Shown piece by piece: positions 1-11,052 of a stretch of 64,000 nucleotides of DNA. Both the position numbers and the translations under genes were made by a program. The stretch is from NCBI GenBank assembly GCA_036346355.1, contig CM070581.1, forward strand, positions 50,859,849 through 50,923,848, written 5' to 3'. The notes below the pieces were generated by a model that was not told where the DNA came from, did no database searches, and was given only the letters and a program-made list of their open reading frames with translations. Origin of the DNA: Rhipidocladum racemiflorum (lineage: Eukaryota; Streptophyta; Magnoliopsida; Poales; Poaceae). How positions within the stretch are numbered: position 1 is the stretch's first letter; each line of letters begins with the position of its first letter.

Positions 1-167
1 TCAAAATATAACAAGTGTGGTACCTTGCTAATGGATAGAATGACATAAATATGTGAGGATGAATCATCGACCATTCGACCTGTAGATAAAAATATATTTC
101 TTAGAAAAGCAATTTCAATTTGTCAATACTTACAAAATTATAAATTGAAATAAAACTTACAAAAGCA
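1..167. other. AT-rich flank, no feature seen
   Basis: This is the sequence downstream of the hAT transposase stop codon on the minus strand. I see no terminal inverted repeat or open frame here; the 3' end of the hAT element probably lies outside the window. Confidence 0.4.
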
Positions 168-1128
168 CTAGTACTGAGTACGACGCAATTTCACTCTACA
201 ATTTTTCATCTCTTGAAAGTGTCGAATGATTCCTTTATTACCGAGGTTTCTAAATATCTCTTTCTCAGTGTAACATACCATCAAGTCATTAAACCAATCA
301 TTTGCTATCTTGTTGCGCAAATCTGTATTAATAATTTTCATTGCTGAGAAGATTCTTTCTACTGATGCCGTTGCCACAGGAAGGATCAAACTAAGCTCAA
401 TGAGACGATAGACCAATGGAAAAGTTATATTCTTTCTTGTTTCAACCATCTTTTCAGCAAACTTTGCGAGATCACGACAACCATTAAATTCAACACTTCT
501 CCTAACATTAAGAATGAAGGTTTGAAGCTGGTTTCTTAATAACAAACGGTCAGCTATGGTGAAATCGGTAGCATAAATCTCAGCAAGTCGAACAAATTTA
601 TCCACATCAAACTTAAAGAAGGAGTTGCTTGGATTAAGACAAGACATGCATACCAATAACTCTGAAGAAACTTCAATAAAGAGATGATTCATCTCTCCCA
701 TAATAGCATCAAGAGCAACATTAAAAATGTCAACATGATAATAATGAAGGTAAGTCACCTTATGATTCATCTCTAAAACCTCAAGCATTGACTCCCACGT
801 TTGGTATATACAAAGTAAGGTTTTAAAATGAGAGCCCTATCTTGTATCTCCAGGTCTAGCTAGACTAGTTTCCTGATTCAAGCCTGTTCCACTTAAAAAC
901 ATGCCATTCTCCAATTTCTCCAATACTTTGTCTTGATGCTTTTCCATCAAAACATCCTTTCTCTTGCAAGATGCACTCACAGTGTTCACTATCAAGGTAA
1001 CATAGTTAAAAAAGTCAGCAATAGCTCTATTACAACTTGCGACAGTGACAACCACTAACTGTAACTGATGGGCAAAGTAATGGATATAGAAAGCATACAT
1101 ACTCTCATCCTGTATTAATCTTTGCAAG
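168..1128 (-). pseudogene. hAT transposase (DUF4371/ZMYM1-like), C-terminal half, broken
   Basis: This is the downstream part of a plant hAT transposase of the DUF4371 plus hAT-dimerisation type; the upstream part is at 11053-12171 and solo LTR A1 splits them. The upstream stretch (840-1128) reads YFAHQLQLVVVTVAS and NTVSASCKRKD, typical of the RNase H-like core. An in-frame TAG at 837-839 sits where relatives have Trp after PGDTR. Beyond it the frame stays open to 168 and contains ATASVERIFSAMKII, the hAT dimerisation signature, followed by DLRNKIANDW. Between LEVLEMN and HKVTYLHYY, well over 100 residues usual in the family seem to be missing. Relics of this family cut and paste DNA with 8-bp target duplications. 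The nonsense codon, the deletion and the LTR insertion make this copy inactive. The family call is from remembered motifs and is firm. Confidence 0.85.
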
Positions 1129-1494
1129 TGTCGGGACCCGAATTTGCAAATTCGGACCCTCTGTGTATTCAGCACTAGTCCAGGATCACGCTAGTACACA
1201 CAGTCTCAACATCGGTAAATATCACAATCATACTCAACGAAATAGTAAAGTACCTTAATTAATTAACCAAACTGGTTGCCCGACCTTATGGTCAAGTTAC
1301 ATAGATATGCCTCATGGGGCGAAGACTTATTAAAAGAGAAATAACTGCAGCGGATTAAAGCAGATTTCGTGGTGCCATCCAGTATACCACAGGCAACTGA
1401 CTGGGCTCGCTCCCTAGTTAGACGGCTCCTCCTGGTACTCTTCCTCCATAGCTGGCGTCGACTCTTCTTCAACTGATGTTGTATTGTGGCAAGG

Positions 1495-1519
1495 GTGAGT
1501 ACTTGGTACTCAGCAAGTC
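1495..1519 (-). repeat. LTR hairpin motif GAGTAC...GTACTC (A1)
   Basis: The plus strand reads GTGAGTACTTGGTACTCAGC, an inverted repeat GAGTAC/GTACTC with a 3-base spacer. It lies about 370 bp before the 3' end of the LTR in its sense direction. Counterparts occur at the same relative place in every LTR in the window. Confidence 0.7.
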
Positions 1520-4500
1520 ATGCACAGAATGCAAGTTAATATTCTACATGCAAGGCTTGATACAAAGGATATGCTAACAGGTTCATTTGCAGTAAAGTAG
1601 CATGAATAACTACAATAATAGATTGCAAACCGGTAAAATGATAAAGTATAGAGTACTTTTCACAATGATCTCACTAACAAAGCATTTTTCGATCCTAGAT
1701 CCAATTCAACATTTCAATCGACCATTCTTCCAAAATCAAGTCATTTTTAGTCCCCAAGGGCGCCAAAATCAACAACAAAGTCCCCAAGGGACAAAAGGCT
1801 TCTCTGCAGCACAAAACATTCGCACAACAACTAAAACCGGAACAAACGACAAACGAGTTCCCAAAACCAACACTTAACGAAAAAAGTGTTGATCTAGCTC
1901 AACTAAGGGCAACCGCTCACAGTTCGACCTTCACTTCAAATCCCAAACAGAATATGCGTTTCAACCGCAAAGGGCTCCAACAACCCAAAACGCTCGAATC
2001 CTCACGACAAACACTTCACACTTCTATCACAACCAACCTGACTACCACACTCCATTAAACTCAACATGATATAATCAAAGCAAGTCACAATTCCTTTAAC
2101 GACCTCTCTACATTCCCGAAAATTTCCATTGAGGGGAATAACTCATTAAGGCACACTTGCCCTTCCGGTACACGATCATGCTAACATTTCATTCTATCTT
2201 CTCCCAGGCAGGACTCAAATCCAAAAACAACTAGTGGCGACAATTGCTCACAGCAGGACAAATATCACCGAACTACCGTCAACTTCACTTCCACCCATCG
2301 CTACTCTTAATAATGGTTAAATCCTTACATCATCAACCTCCATCACAAACCACCCTTATACCACTAAGGTTCTACACCTAGCCCCAAGCTGGGATCGTAA
2401 AACTTTACCAAACCACAATTGGTTCCTTTCTTAAGAGGGTCTCGCCCTCACACAAAAAACACTTAGCTATCAAGCCCAAGTGGACCACACACGACAACTC
2501 AACCCAAAGAGTTAACAACCATTTTTTGGAAATAATTCGGCAACATCCAAGCCAAGTCACAAAGGAAGCATAAATCCCCTACATCACAACCAACATACCA
2601 GAAATTCTTCATTGCCTCTTTTCATACTAGAAAGCAAGGGAAATCTCGTTTCATGACATAAATGCACACTCTTCAGGAGCACTCCGGATTAGTCATATCT
2701 CCATATATGACTTTCTCACCGACCTGGCTCAACGACTCTTTTATCATTTAACATGTAAAAACGATGTCATGTTTACTTTTCACCATTCCTTCATCATGTA
2801 ACCACACTACCGAAAAGTCATTCACATGACGACTTCTTCCTCGGTATCACATGAATAAATCTTGAATAACATCGAGAGTTGCGCTAATTCATATAAACTA
2901 TGTCGGCAGCATAGTTAACAGTAAGGCACCACATCATATCAGAACCCACCAACGATAGATAGCTAAACTTTGCAAAACATCGCATTTTAACCAAAATCAA
3001 CATTTTGGAAAAGAACATTGACTCCAAAGTTAGACATCTGCACAAACAAGTGCCATAAATTTTATCAAAAGAGAGGGAAACTCAATCCCAAAAGACAACT
3101 CTTCTCTAACCAAATTCACTTATGAAACATTCATAACAAATCCAGACTTGTGAAACACCCGAACACCAGACACATTTTCCAAATGACTCCAACTCTAGCC
3201 AAATAGAGTTACACATCAAGGGCTTAACTCAAAAGTTTCCAACACAACCCTTTATGACCATCTGCTTCCTTTTAAAATTAATTCCAAAGATAATTCAGTG
3301 CGAACGCGAAAGGGCGCGATCGACTCAAAAACTTTTGGATGTAAATCCAAACTCACAACACGAACTAAACAAATTCGCCAAAACCAAAGGTCGACACCAA
3401 ACACTACGAGTTTTGGGGAAACTCTGAAACACAGCATATGGAACACCTTGACCGAAAACCCTTCAACCAAAATGGCAAACAACCAAACCAGTCAAAAAGC
3501 TTTTAAACACAAGCTCAGCATAAAAAAGAACCATCTCTAGAACTCCACTACGCTTTCCATTAAAAGACATTAATAATCACTTTTTACTCCCTGAGGAGCC
3601 CCAACACAATTCAACCAAAAGCTTCACAACAAATTCTTCCTCTAGTTACCATTCCCAACACTTTTAATAAGGGTTTATGATGCTTATAAAAAAGGCACCC
3701 AACCAAGACTATATTGACATGATCCCCACGGATCACCGAATCATAATACTTCTTATTCTAAATTTGAAACATAGTACTTCCACAAATCTTCCAGCAAGAT
3801 CAACATATAAATTTCATACCTCCTATATATTCACGTCTCGACAACCGAACCTTATTCAGTTAAACAACGACTTCAACATGTAAATATTATCTCTACAAGA
3901 CAAAGTTCATAACTAGGATTCCAAGGCATACATTCATTAAGGATAAAACTCTACATCAGGTTAATTATCCATGGTTCACTCCATCACCACAGGTTACAAT
4001 ACCCTCCATTTAATCAATGGTTTCCAACAAGTATTCTACACAACTACCACCACTACTAAGTCATCAATATCAAAAAATTTGATTATCATCAATCAACACA
4101 TTGCTTTTAGCTATCTTATACATAGTTGATAACCAAATTACCACCACACAACATACTCCAACTATTTAAAATAGATTGAATACTAGCATTAACATTGCCC
4201 TTAACAACATCATTAAGAATAAGTCTTATGTCTTCTCAATTGATATCAATACTAGCATTTATAGGAATACATAAGCATACTTCCAAATATACTAATGGTT
4301 TGCAACAACATAAATAGCAACTCTAATCAACTTCCAAATTAAAGTCGCTAGGCAACACGATTAAATTTCTGTATTAATCCATTAGATTAGAACATCTTTA
4401 AACAACCAGCAAGGTTTCTTTATCAATAACAGCAGTCTACATCATCTTAAAGTTTTAACTATGCATCAGGGTTTAAAACTTTAAACATTAACAAGGATCA

Positions 4501-5689
4501 TAAGCACTTTTAAAGCAAGGCAATAGATTCTAAGCATGTACATTAACCCATTTAATCATTCTCGCTACAGAGTAAACTACAACACTAGTAGTCTATTTAT
4601 TCTCAAGCTAGAGATGATAATCACATTGAATTGATTCAACTCAAAATTTGACTTAGCAACACGTCATTCCATAAACCACATTGTTACGTACTACATAACA
4701 TGCTAAACAGCAATTCTTACTAGGGACAAACGATTTCAGTCAAAAGACTACTTTCTTTGTTTGCAGCATTTTAGTTTTAAAACTCATCCCAAATTCATAA
4801 GGAAACTTGACTCTCAAAATTGCAATGAGACAAACCCAAACTTGGTCATGCAAAGGAATTCTCCAAAACACTTTTCAATCTCAAAGACTCCCACATGAGG
4901 GAACCAACCGATCAAATAAACCTTTGCAAATAAAACCTTAACACCAAACCACAATCTTTCACGAAACAAGAAGGGTTTTTCAAAAAAATGATTTCTTAAA
5001 CCAGTAAAATAACGAAATCAAACACCACTTACTCCTACAAAGGCACATAACTTCAGCCCTGACAGCCAGGTCTGGCACAACTCCGCAATAACTCCTTTAA
5101 CCTCGGAAAAAGACAAACACAGGAATAAATTGAATGCTTCTTCCCCATAAAGCAATCAACAGGCACCAAAACTGGAAAGACGCCCAAAAGAAGCGCAACA
5201 CTAGACTCCTCTTCTTCGTCTTCAACCAAGGAAGACAAAACCACAAATCGCCTGTGGATCAATCCGCGAAAATCCAAGACCAAACACTTTTCTTTTGGTT
5301 TCCATCAACTAAAACCAAGAAAACCAACCAAAACCGACCGTCAGAACGGTGAAAAAGCATCCGAAGGAAACCACCATTAACTCTTCTATTTGACTCCAGT
5401 CAACTACCCGATCTACGACAGAAAGGGTAAGCACTCTTCTCCTACAGGGGTTAATAGTTCTTCGGTGATGGCGCTAACCGGCCACACTGTCAAACCTCAC
5501 CCTTACTATGAACAAAAAGAGGTGACCGAAACCCTTCGGCACCAAAACCCCACTTTTATCACTACAACAGGAACAATTCAATCATTTATCTCATTGACAT
5601 AGCATCATGCATTGTCAAATGAAGCATTCAACATCAAAGCTTAAATACAACATTTAAGCGTAAGGAAACGATACCCATACCCTTTCCTA

Positions 5690-5886
5690 CTGTGCATCCA
5701 TTGTGTGTCAAATTTTAGATTAGTTATACCACTTTTGCAAGTTTTAATGTTGCTATCCTATGACAAAATTTTAGTTAAAACCTAAGCCATGTTTCTAAGT
5801 TATTCCACATCACATTTTAGTTGTACCCTATAGCATGACACTAAAAATACACATTCCAAGGACATACAACCCGCTCTGATACCAAC
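5690..5886 (-). other. C1 leader shared with chromovirus C2
   Basis: About 200 bp beside the PBS are nearly the same as 31415-31619 of C2, for example TCTAAGTTATTCCACATCAC and TACCCTATAGCATGACAC in both. In LTR elements this part of the transcript normally holds the packaging/dimerisation signals, so its retention in an otherwise unrelated interior fits mobilisation by C2-type proteins. The function is inferred. Confidence 0.7.
5873..5884 (-). other. Primer-binding site of C1 (initiator tRNA-Met)
   Basis: GCTCTGATACCA on the plus strand is the complement of TGGTATCAGAGC, the standard plant tRNA-iMet primer-binding site. Two bases separate it from the LTR edge at 5887. Confidence 0.88.
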
Positions 5887-8239
5887 TGTAACACCCCGGC
5901 ATTTAATATGCCCGAATGCTACCAAACATAGGCTAAACAACACCTAAATACCATGAACTAAGCTAAATTACAGCAAAGGAACAAATGCTAATACCGAAAA
6001 TTTTGGCAGCATCTCCTTTGTTCTTCCATGATTCGAAGCAACAACAAAACATCACAAGTTATATCATAATAGAAAGCATCTAAAACAGCAATAACATGTG
6101 ACATAGCAACAATATAAGTCTAGGATAAAGCCTTCAACCTTTTCATGAGCTAAACAAATCAAATAGTAAGACCAAGCACACAGTTAAGCAATTCTCCAAG
6201 TTTCATGGCAAAACTTTCATTATCATGACTCCAAGTGGTAACACTGTCTAATTTGTGTGGAGCTACGTGTAGATGTGTAGCTAACCCCTTTTTCCCGCAT
6301 GCCGGTTTCATGGTACCTAAGAAAAACAACATAAACACAAGCGTGAGTTCATCACTCAGCAAGTATATTGCAATGGAACAAGAAAACACATTCCAATACC
6401 TTCATCACCACTTTTCACACACAACATCATACACATCTCATATTCACAGTGTAAGCATATCATTGACATCATCATAAATCATCCTCATATAACCTCCTCA
6501 TATAATGCAATGCAATGTAATGCAATGCGATGCACATATCTCCTGAAAACTCAGACCGGTATGGTTGAGTACACACCCATCGGTGTGCACCCTCTCCCCC
6601 CTTCCATCCCGAAGATGGAGGGTGCCTACTCCTCGCTTCCGTTCACCGCGGTGAATGGAATCACGATGTAGGACTTACTCTTTGGCTCTCCGGATTAGTC
6701 ATAACTTTCTCACCGACCTTCCCGGATTAGTTATGACTTTCTCACCGCCCGGGCCATGTAACATGCCATGTATGCAAATATGCCATCATCATCATAAACT
6801 TGTATATTTAACACATGGCATCATAGCATACTCATACTCATCATATCATAGGAAAACATCAAAGCATGGCAAGTGATCATGTCATATAATCAAGTTCATC
6901 TAGTCTCAACTAGCAATCCTACAAACCGCTATTCATTACAATACACTTGCCTCAACCACGGGCGACGGATTGGCGGGAAGTAGAAGGCACCCCCGGTGTC
7001 ACACCACCTGCACATAGGTACCACACACTCACAATCATGCCCACAAAAAAAAGTACGCAAACCCTCATCTACCCCGACATTGCCAACTACTCGCAATAAC
7101 CAAAAACAGAGGTTCTGTCCCGACGGGACAGCAGCCTTCCAAAAGGCATAACTTGGGTTCTGGGACTCCGAATCAATTAAACGAGTACATCCTCATGTAG
7201 CTTAGGAAATTTCCCAACTTTTTCTAGGTATATGGAAAGACTGATTCGGACTCTAAAGTTGTTTAATCTACAAAATACCGTGATCTGTTCCAATCACGTC
7301 ACAGATTTTAATACGCTCTGTAAAACAGCCATAACTTTCAAACGGCTGGGTGTAATTTAACTTTCTTTATATCCACGGAAAGATAATGAAATTATCTACA
7401 ACTTCTTCAACATCCGTACGACCAGATTCCAAATCTAAATTGGCGAAAAACTGAACCCTAGGTCGACTGCTCATGCTGTCCCAGAACAGAAACGTGGCAA
7501 CATCTAGATCTAATCCGATCTACTCAAGTCCAGCACCACCAATTGATCTAAAATCATGATAAACACCATTAGAACAGTACCTAGCCCAACCCCAAGGGTT
7601 CCCATGGTCATACCTTCGCCCGACGACCGAAATCCCAATGAAACTCCACCCGGATCGCTCCACGCTCCTCGCTCCTCGCTTCCAAGGGATGGATCCTCGA
7701 GGTGCAGGAGTGGGGAGACCACCCTAAGGCAGCAAGGGGGTGGAGGAGAGGTGGTGGAGAGGTGGGGGAGCAAAGGGGAGCAATGGAGGAGGTGGAGGTG
7801 CAAGCAAGGGAGAGGGGAAGGTGGGAGTGGCGGCTAGGGCAAGGAGGGAGAGGTGGGGGCGCCCAAGGGCAGGGAGTGGGGCGCAAGGGGGCAGGGGGGA
7901 GGCCTTTTAATAGCCCCACACCTGTTCCTAATCCTAAATGGATTCCCACTCCATCCCACCAAAGCCCACAACCCCCCCATTTAGGCCCAAACTCCTCCGG
8001 GAAGGCTCAAAACCCTGGAAACGGCCCGGAAACGCTATTAACCTCCATACCCTATGGTTTTAACCTTAATTCCACATCTCATAATGTTTTTGACCTCATC
8101 ATGCACCATTTATAAGGTTCCGACACTCCGTGGTGACACAACACTTCAAATGGCCCAAAAACGCGAGTAAACCTCAAGCCGTAAGGTTTTATACTCTAAT
8201 TTCACATTTTATAATGTCACACCATACCGTAGTGTCACA
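5887..8239 (-). mobile_element. 5' LTR of element C1 (family C)
   Basis: The LTR begins TGTAACACCCCGGCATTT and ends GTGTCACA on the plus strand and is read on the minus strand. It is clearly homologous to the two LTRs of C2 (24270-26472 and 31620-33841) but diverged. It carries an extra tail of about 106 bp: a first terminus-like sequence, GTGGTGACACA, ends near 8133 and a second, GTAGTGTCACA, at 8239. It contains the hairpin near 6343-6363, a TATA-like CTATTAAAAGG (minus strand) near 7903-7913, and a short version of the 7-bp CTCCTCG minisatellite near 7655-7683. Confidence 0.85.
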
Positions 8240-8976
8240 GGACCTCTCCGGTTATTGCGCACTAACCCTTCCCTAAGCCAAGGTGAAGTCTAGGCCAATC
8301 AACCGTTAGATGGGTACCTGGCCGCAGCCCCGGTACGCTCCCCCGTACAACTACACAAAAGGTATAGTTGACAGCCCGATATCCCACAGGTACGTTATCA
8401 GCAACTTAATCAACTAGGTCCGTCCCATTACAGACATGTGGTTGCACGTTTGACTCAGTTCAAAGGCTTGCAAGGTTAAGTCCTTAAGGTGACCAGGGCA
8501 AGACTACCCGAAGAACCAAATCGACTTTCCCGGTGCCACAACTGGCCCACCCGATCATTCTTGCCACATGCCCCAGTCTAAATCTATTTATCAAACCCCA
8601 GTTGATTACCATGCACCACGTGCCATCGATAACAACATCAATAACACATGACACTTCTCAAAACATGTTCCATATCTCATTAAGTCAATATTAACACGTA
8701 ATTTTCCAAAATCATGTCATGACTACGTGGCAGGGCTAAGCATAATACTGCATCGCTCTAATTACCCATGTTGGCAAATCAATAATGTCCAACTAATAAT
8801 CCACAACTAGGGTGACAAGGGTTTATGGCACATAAGTAATTAATCAAGGTGTCATACTGCAATTTGGCATTTATCTAATTTCCCATAATTATTTAAAGCA
8901 TTTTCTAATTGAATTAGTATGCAATAATTTAAAACAGATAGATTTCAAAAATGGGATCAATATGGTCAAAGCATAA

Positions 8977-9069
8977 CTTGCCTTCAAAGAGTACTTGTTC
9001 TTGGTCTTGAGCTGGCTCCTGGGTCAACACTTCACCTTCGAAGCCCTTGGGTACCTCAACGTCTACTCG
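8977..9069 (-). other. Exon-like acidic module of LTR A1
   Basis: On the minus strand, an AT-rich tract ends in CGAGTAG and is followed by an open block coding RVDVEVPKGFEGEVL and QDQEQVLFEGK, ending GAAGGCAAG. The same block is conserved in A2 and A3, and short acidic blocks with the same edges occur in families B and D. The edges look like a 3' splice site (TAG) and a GC-type donor (AAG|GCAAGT). Exon use is inferred. Confidence 0.5.
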
Positions 9070-9448
9070 TAATGCGTGCAAATAGCAATAAATAAATAAA
9101 ACAGTACATGCACAATGCTCAAAACATCAAATAAAGTCCATAAACAGAAAGGGCATAATTTTACGAATTTTTAGAAATTGGAATCGCCCAAATCGGAGTT
9201 AAAATGCAAAAGTTATAATTGTTTAAAGTTTAAAGAATCTATTATTTAAATATAAACAGAAAAAATTTCATATTAAAAAATTAATCAAAATTTATATTTG
9301 AGTAGATCTCAATTTTATAAAAATTTAGAAATTAGAATCGTTCAAATCGGAGTCAAAATGCAAAAGTTATAAGCGTTTGAAGTTTGGAAATTCAAATAAA
9401 TCAATAAACCGAATTATTTCATTTATTTTTCTATTGAAAAATCTATTT

Positions 9449-9780
9449 ATGACGTCAGCACGGGATTTGAATTTCCACCGAATTATTTTTCTATTGAAAA
9501 ATCGAATTATTACGTCAGCATGACGTCAGCCGGTCCATGGACTAGGTCCACGGCTCGGGTCCGGCTCACCGTGGACCCGGCCCACGAGCACGTGTCTCAC
9601 TGACATGTGGGACCCCTCGGATGACATCAGCGGTAATGTCACCACGCTCGGCTGACGGCACTGACACGCGGGCCCCACCATGACGTCAGCGGTGACGTCA
9701 TGGTGCGGTTGGCTGTCCCGCTGACATGCGGCCCCACACTGACGTCACGCGTGATGTCAGCGGCGACTGCGGCTGACCGC
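9449..9780. promoter_or_regulatory. Cluster of TGACGTCA-type motifs in LTR A1
   Basis: At least six TGACGTCA or closely related sites (TGACGTCAGC, TGATGTCAGC, TTACGTCAGC) occur in about 330 bp. TGACG is the core bound by plant TGA-class bZIP factors. The cluster lies downstream of the presumed LTR TATA box in the sense direction, so any role would be as an internal enhancer or silencer; this is inference. Confidence 0.4.
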
Positions 9781-9789
9781 GCCGGTCCA

Positions 9790-10095
9790 ACTCCCGGACA
9801 CGTGGCTAGATCTCGGCCGTTGATTTGAAAATCAACGACCCAGATCGGATCTGGACTGTGCACGTTTGGGGTACATGGCGTAATCCGAGCCGCACGATCT
9901 AGATCTAACGGCTGCTAAAGCACCCAAGCACGGTGCGGTTTACGGGCTACGTGGCTAGATCTCGTGCGTTGGATCTAAATCCAACGGCTGAGATTGGATC
10001 TAAATACCGCAACGTGGATTTCGTTATGGTGACGTGGACGAACGTGGGTCGTTGGATCTAGATCTAACGGTCTCGATCTAATCTGGTTTCTACGG
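9790..10095. repeat. Degenerate tandem repeat with palindromic cores (A1)
   Basis: Roughly four units of about 80-90 bp each contain an imperfect palindrome of the type CGTTGGATCTAGATCCAACG, usually after an ACGTGGC or GGCCG stretch. Two units of the same kind are in A3 at about 53590-53720. Each core could form a short hairpin. Confidence 0.5.
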
Positions 10096-11052
10096 TCAAG
10101 GGGGTGACGTGGACTCACCGTGACTGTGCGATGAAGATCCGACTGCGGAGGAGCTTCGTGGTTCCGGCGATGGTGCGGCGGAGCAGAGGTTGTCGGCGCT
10201 GGGGACGACGACACGCCCAATGGAGTTTGGGGCGTGCTCCGGCGAGGTGAGTGGTCTCCACAGGTGCGCCTCGACGCGAGGGTTCCGGATCTGGGCTCGG
10301 TGACGGCGGAGGACGGCGAGCGCAGCGGCAATCGACGGAAAACCGCGGCGGACTTCTTCTCCAACTTCGGCGAGCTCCCGCGGGCTAACGGCGGCGGCTT
10401 GACCACAACGGGTTGGGGCTACGGTTGCGCACGGAAGAGGGCTCCACGGCAGGGGTGGCGGCGCATTAAATAGGGGTCTTGGCTTCCGTGAAAATCGCGA
10501 AAACCGAGGCCCACTCGGCGGCGGCGGCGGAGTCCGACGGCGACATGGAGAGGGTGACGTGGACGCACGCGGGCCGTCCATGTGGCACGATCAACGGCGC
10601 AGATCGCACAGGCGCGGACCGGTTTGGCTCGGGTCGCACGTGGGCGACGTGGCGCAATCGCGGCCATTGGATCTTGATCGAATGGTCGTGCGTTAGGGTT
10701 ACGTCGGGCTCAGGTCGGACTCGAACTCGAGTCTGACTCGGGTTCGTCGGAGGAACAGTACAAACCCACTCGGCTATTTTCCAGCGATTTAATATTCAAA
10801 TAAATTTCTAGAAATTCAAATAATTCAAGAAAAATAGCAAATTGATCAGAAAAATTCTGGAAAATACTTTGAGACATTTTGGACTCAAATAAATTATTTC
10901 CAACAAAATTTTATTTATAACTTTTAATTCTTTAATTATTTCAAAAGGAAATAAATTCAAATTAAATCCAAATAAATTCCAGAAAATTTCAAAAATTCAC
11001 CAAAGTGCAAAATTTCCTTTAAATTCAAGAAAGAAAAAATTGGGGTGTTACA

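Larger units (their letters stand above)
1750..5886 (-). mobile_element. Non-coding interior of non-autonomous LTR element C1, truncated
   Basis: This is the interior of an LTR element read on the minus strand from the 5' LTR at 5887-8239. Only short open frames occur and none resembles gag or pol. The plus strand is visibly poor in G, giving long C/A-rich tracts. The 200 bp next to the PBS match the leader of chromovirus C2. No second LTR is found at the left edge: the sequence passes directly into A1 near 1750, where A1 also lacks about 370 bp. A deletion therefore probably removed the 3' LTR and its target duplication. It resembles LARD-type elements (long LTRs, non-coding middle). Confidence 0.7.
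1129..11052 (-). mobile_element. Solo LTR A1 (grass LTR family A), interrupted by element C1
   Basis: The unit begins TGTCGGGACCCG and ends GGGGTGTTACA on the plus strand (TG...CA), flanked by a perfect 5-bp target duplication GCAAG at 1124-1128 and 11053-11057, inside a hAT gene. The same unit recurs at 12275-15244 and 51331-54660. Copy A2 has a primer-binding site directly beyond the GGGACCCGACA edge, which identifies the unit as an LTR read on the minus strand. A1 has no PBS or interior, so it is a solo LTR. LTR sequence covers 1129 to about 1750 and 8240-11052; C1 lies between, and roughly 370 bp of LTR present in A3 were lost at the C1 left junction. A possible TATA box (CTATTTAATG on the minus strand) is near 10465-10475. 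Confidence 0.88.

Noticed and set aside
7702..8115. 137-residue Gly/Arg-rich open frame
   Set aside because: It lies in the GC-rich promoter part of LTR C1, overlaps open frames in other phases, and is low-complexity. Translation of G-rich LTR sequence, not a gene.
10096..10581. 161-residue Pro/Arg/Ser-rich minus-strand frame
   Set aside because: GC-rich part of LTR A1; several phases and both strands are open here, no domain, and it is not kept in A3.
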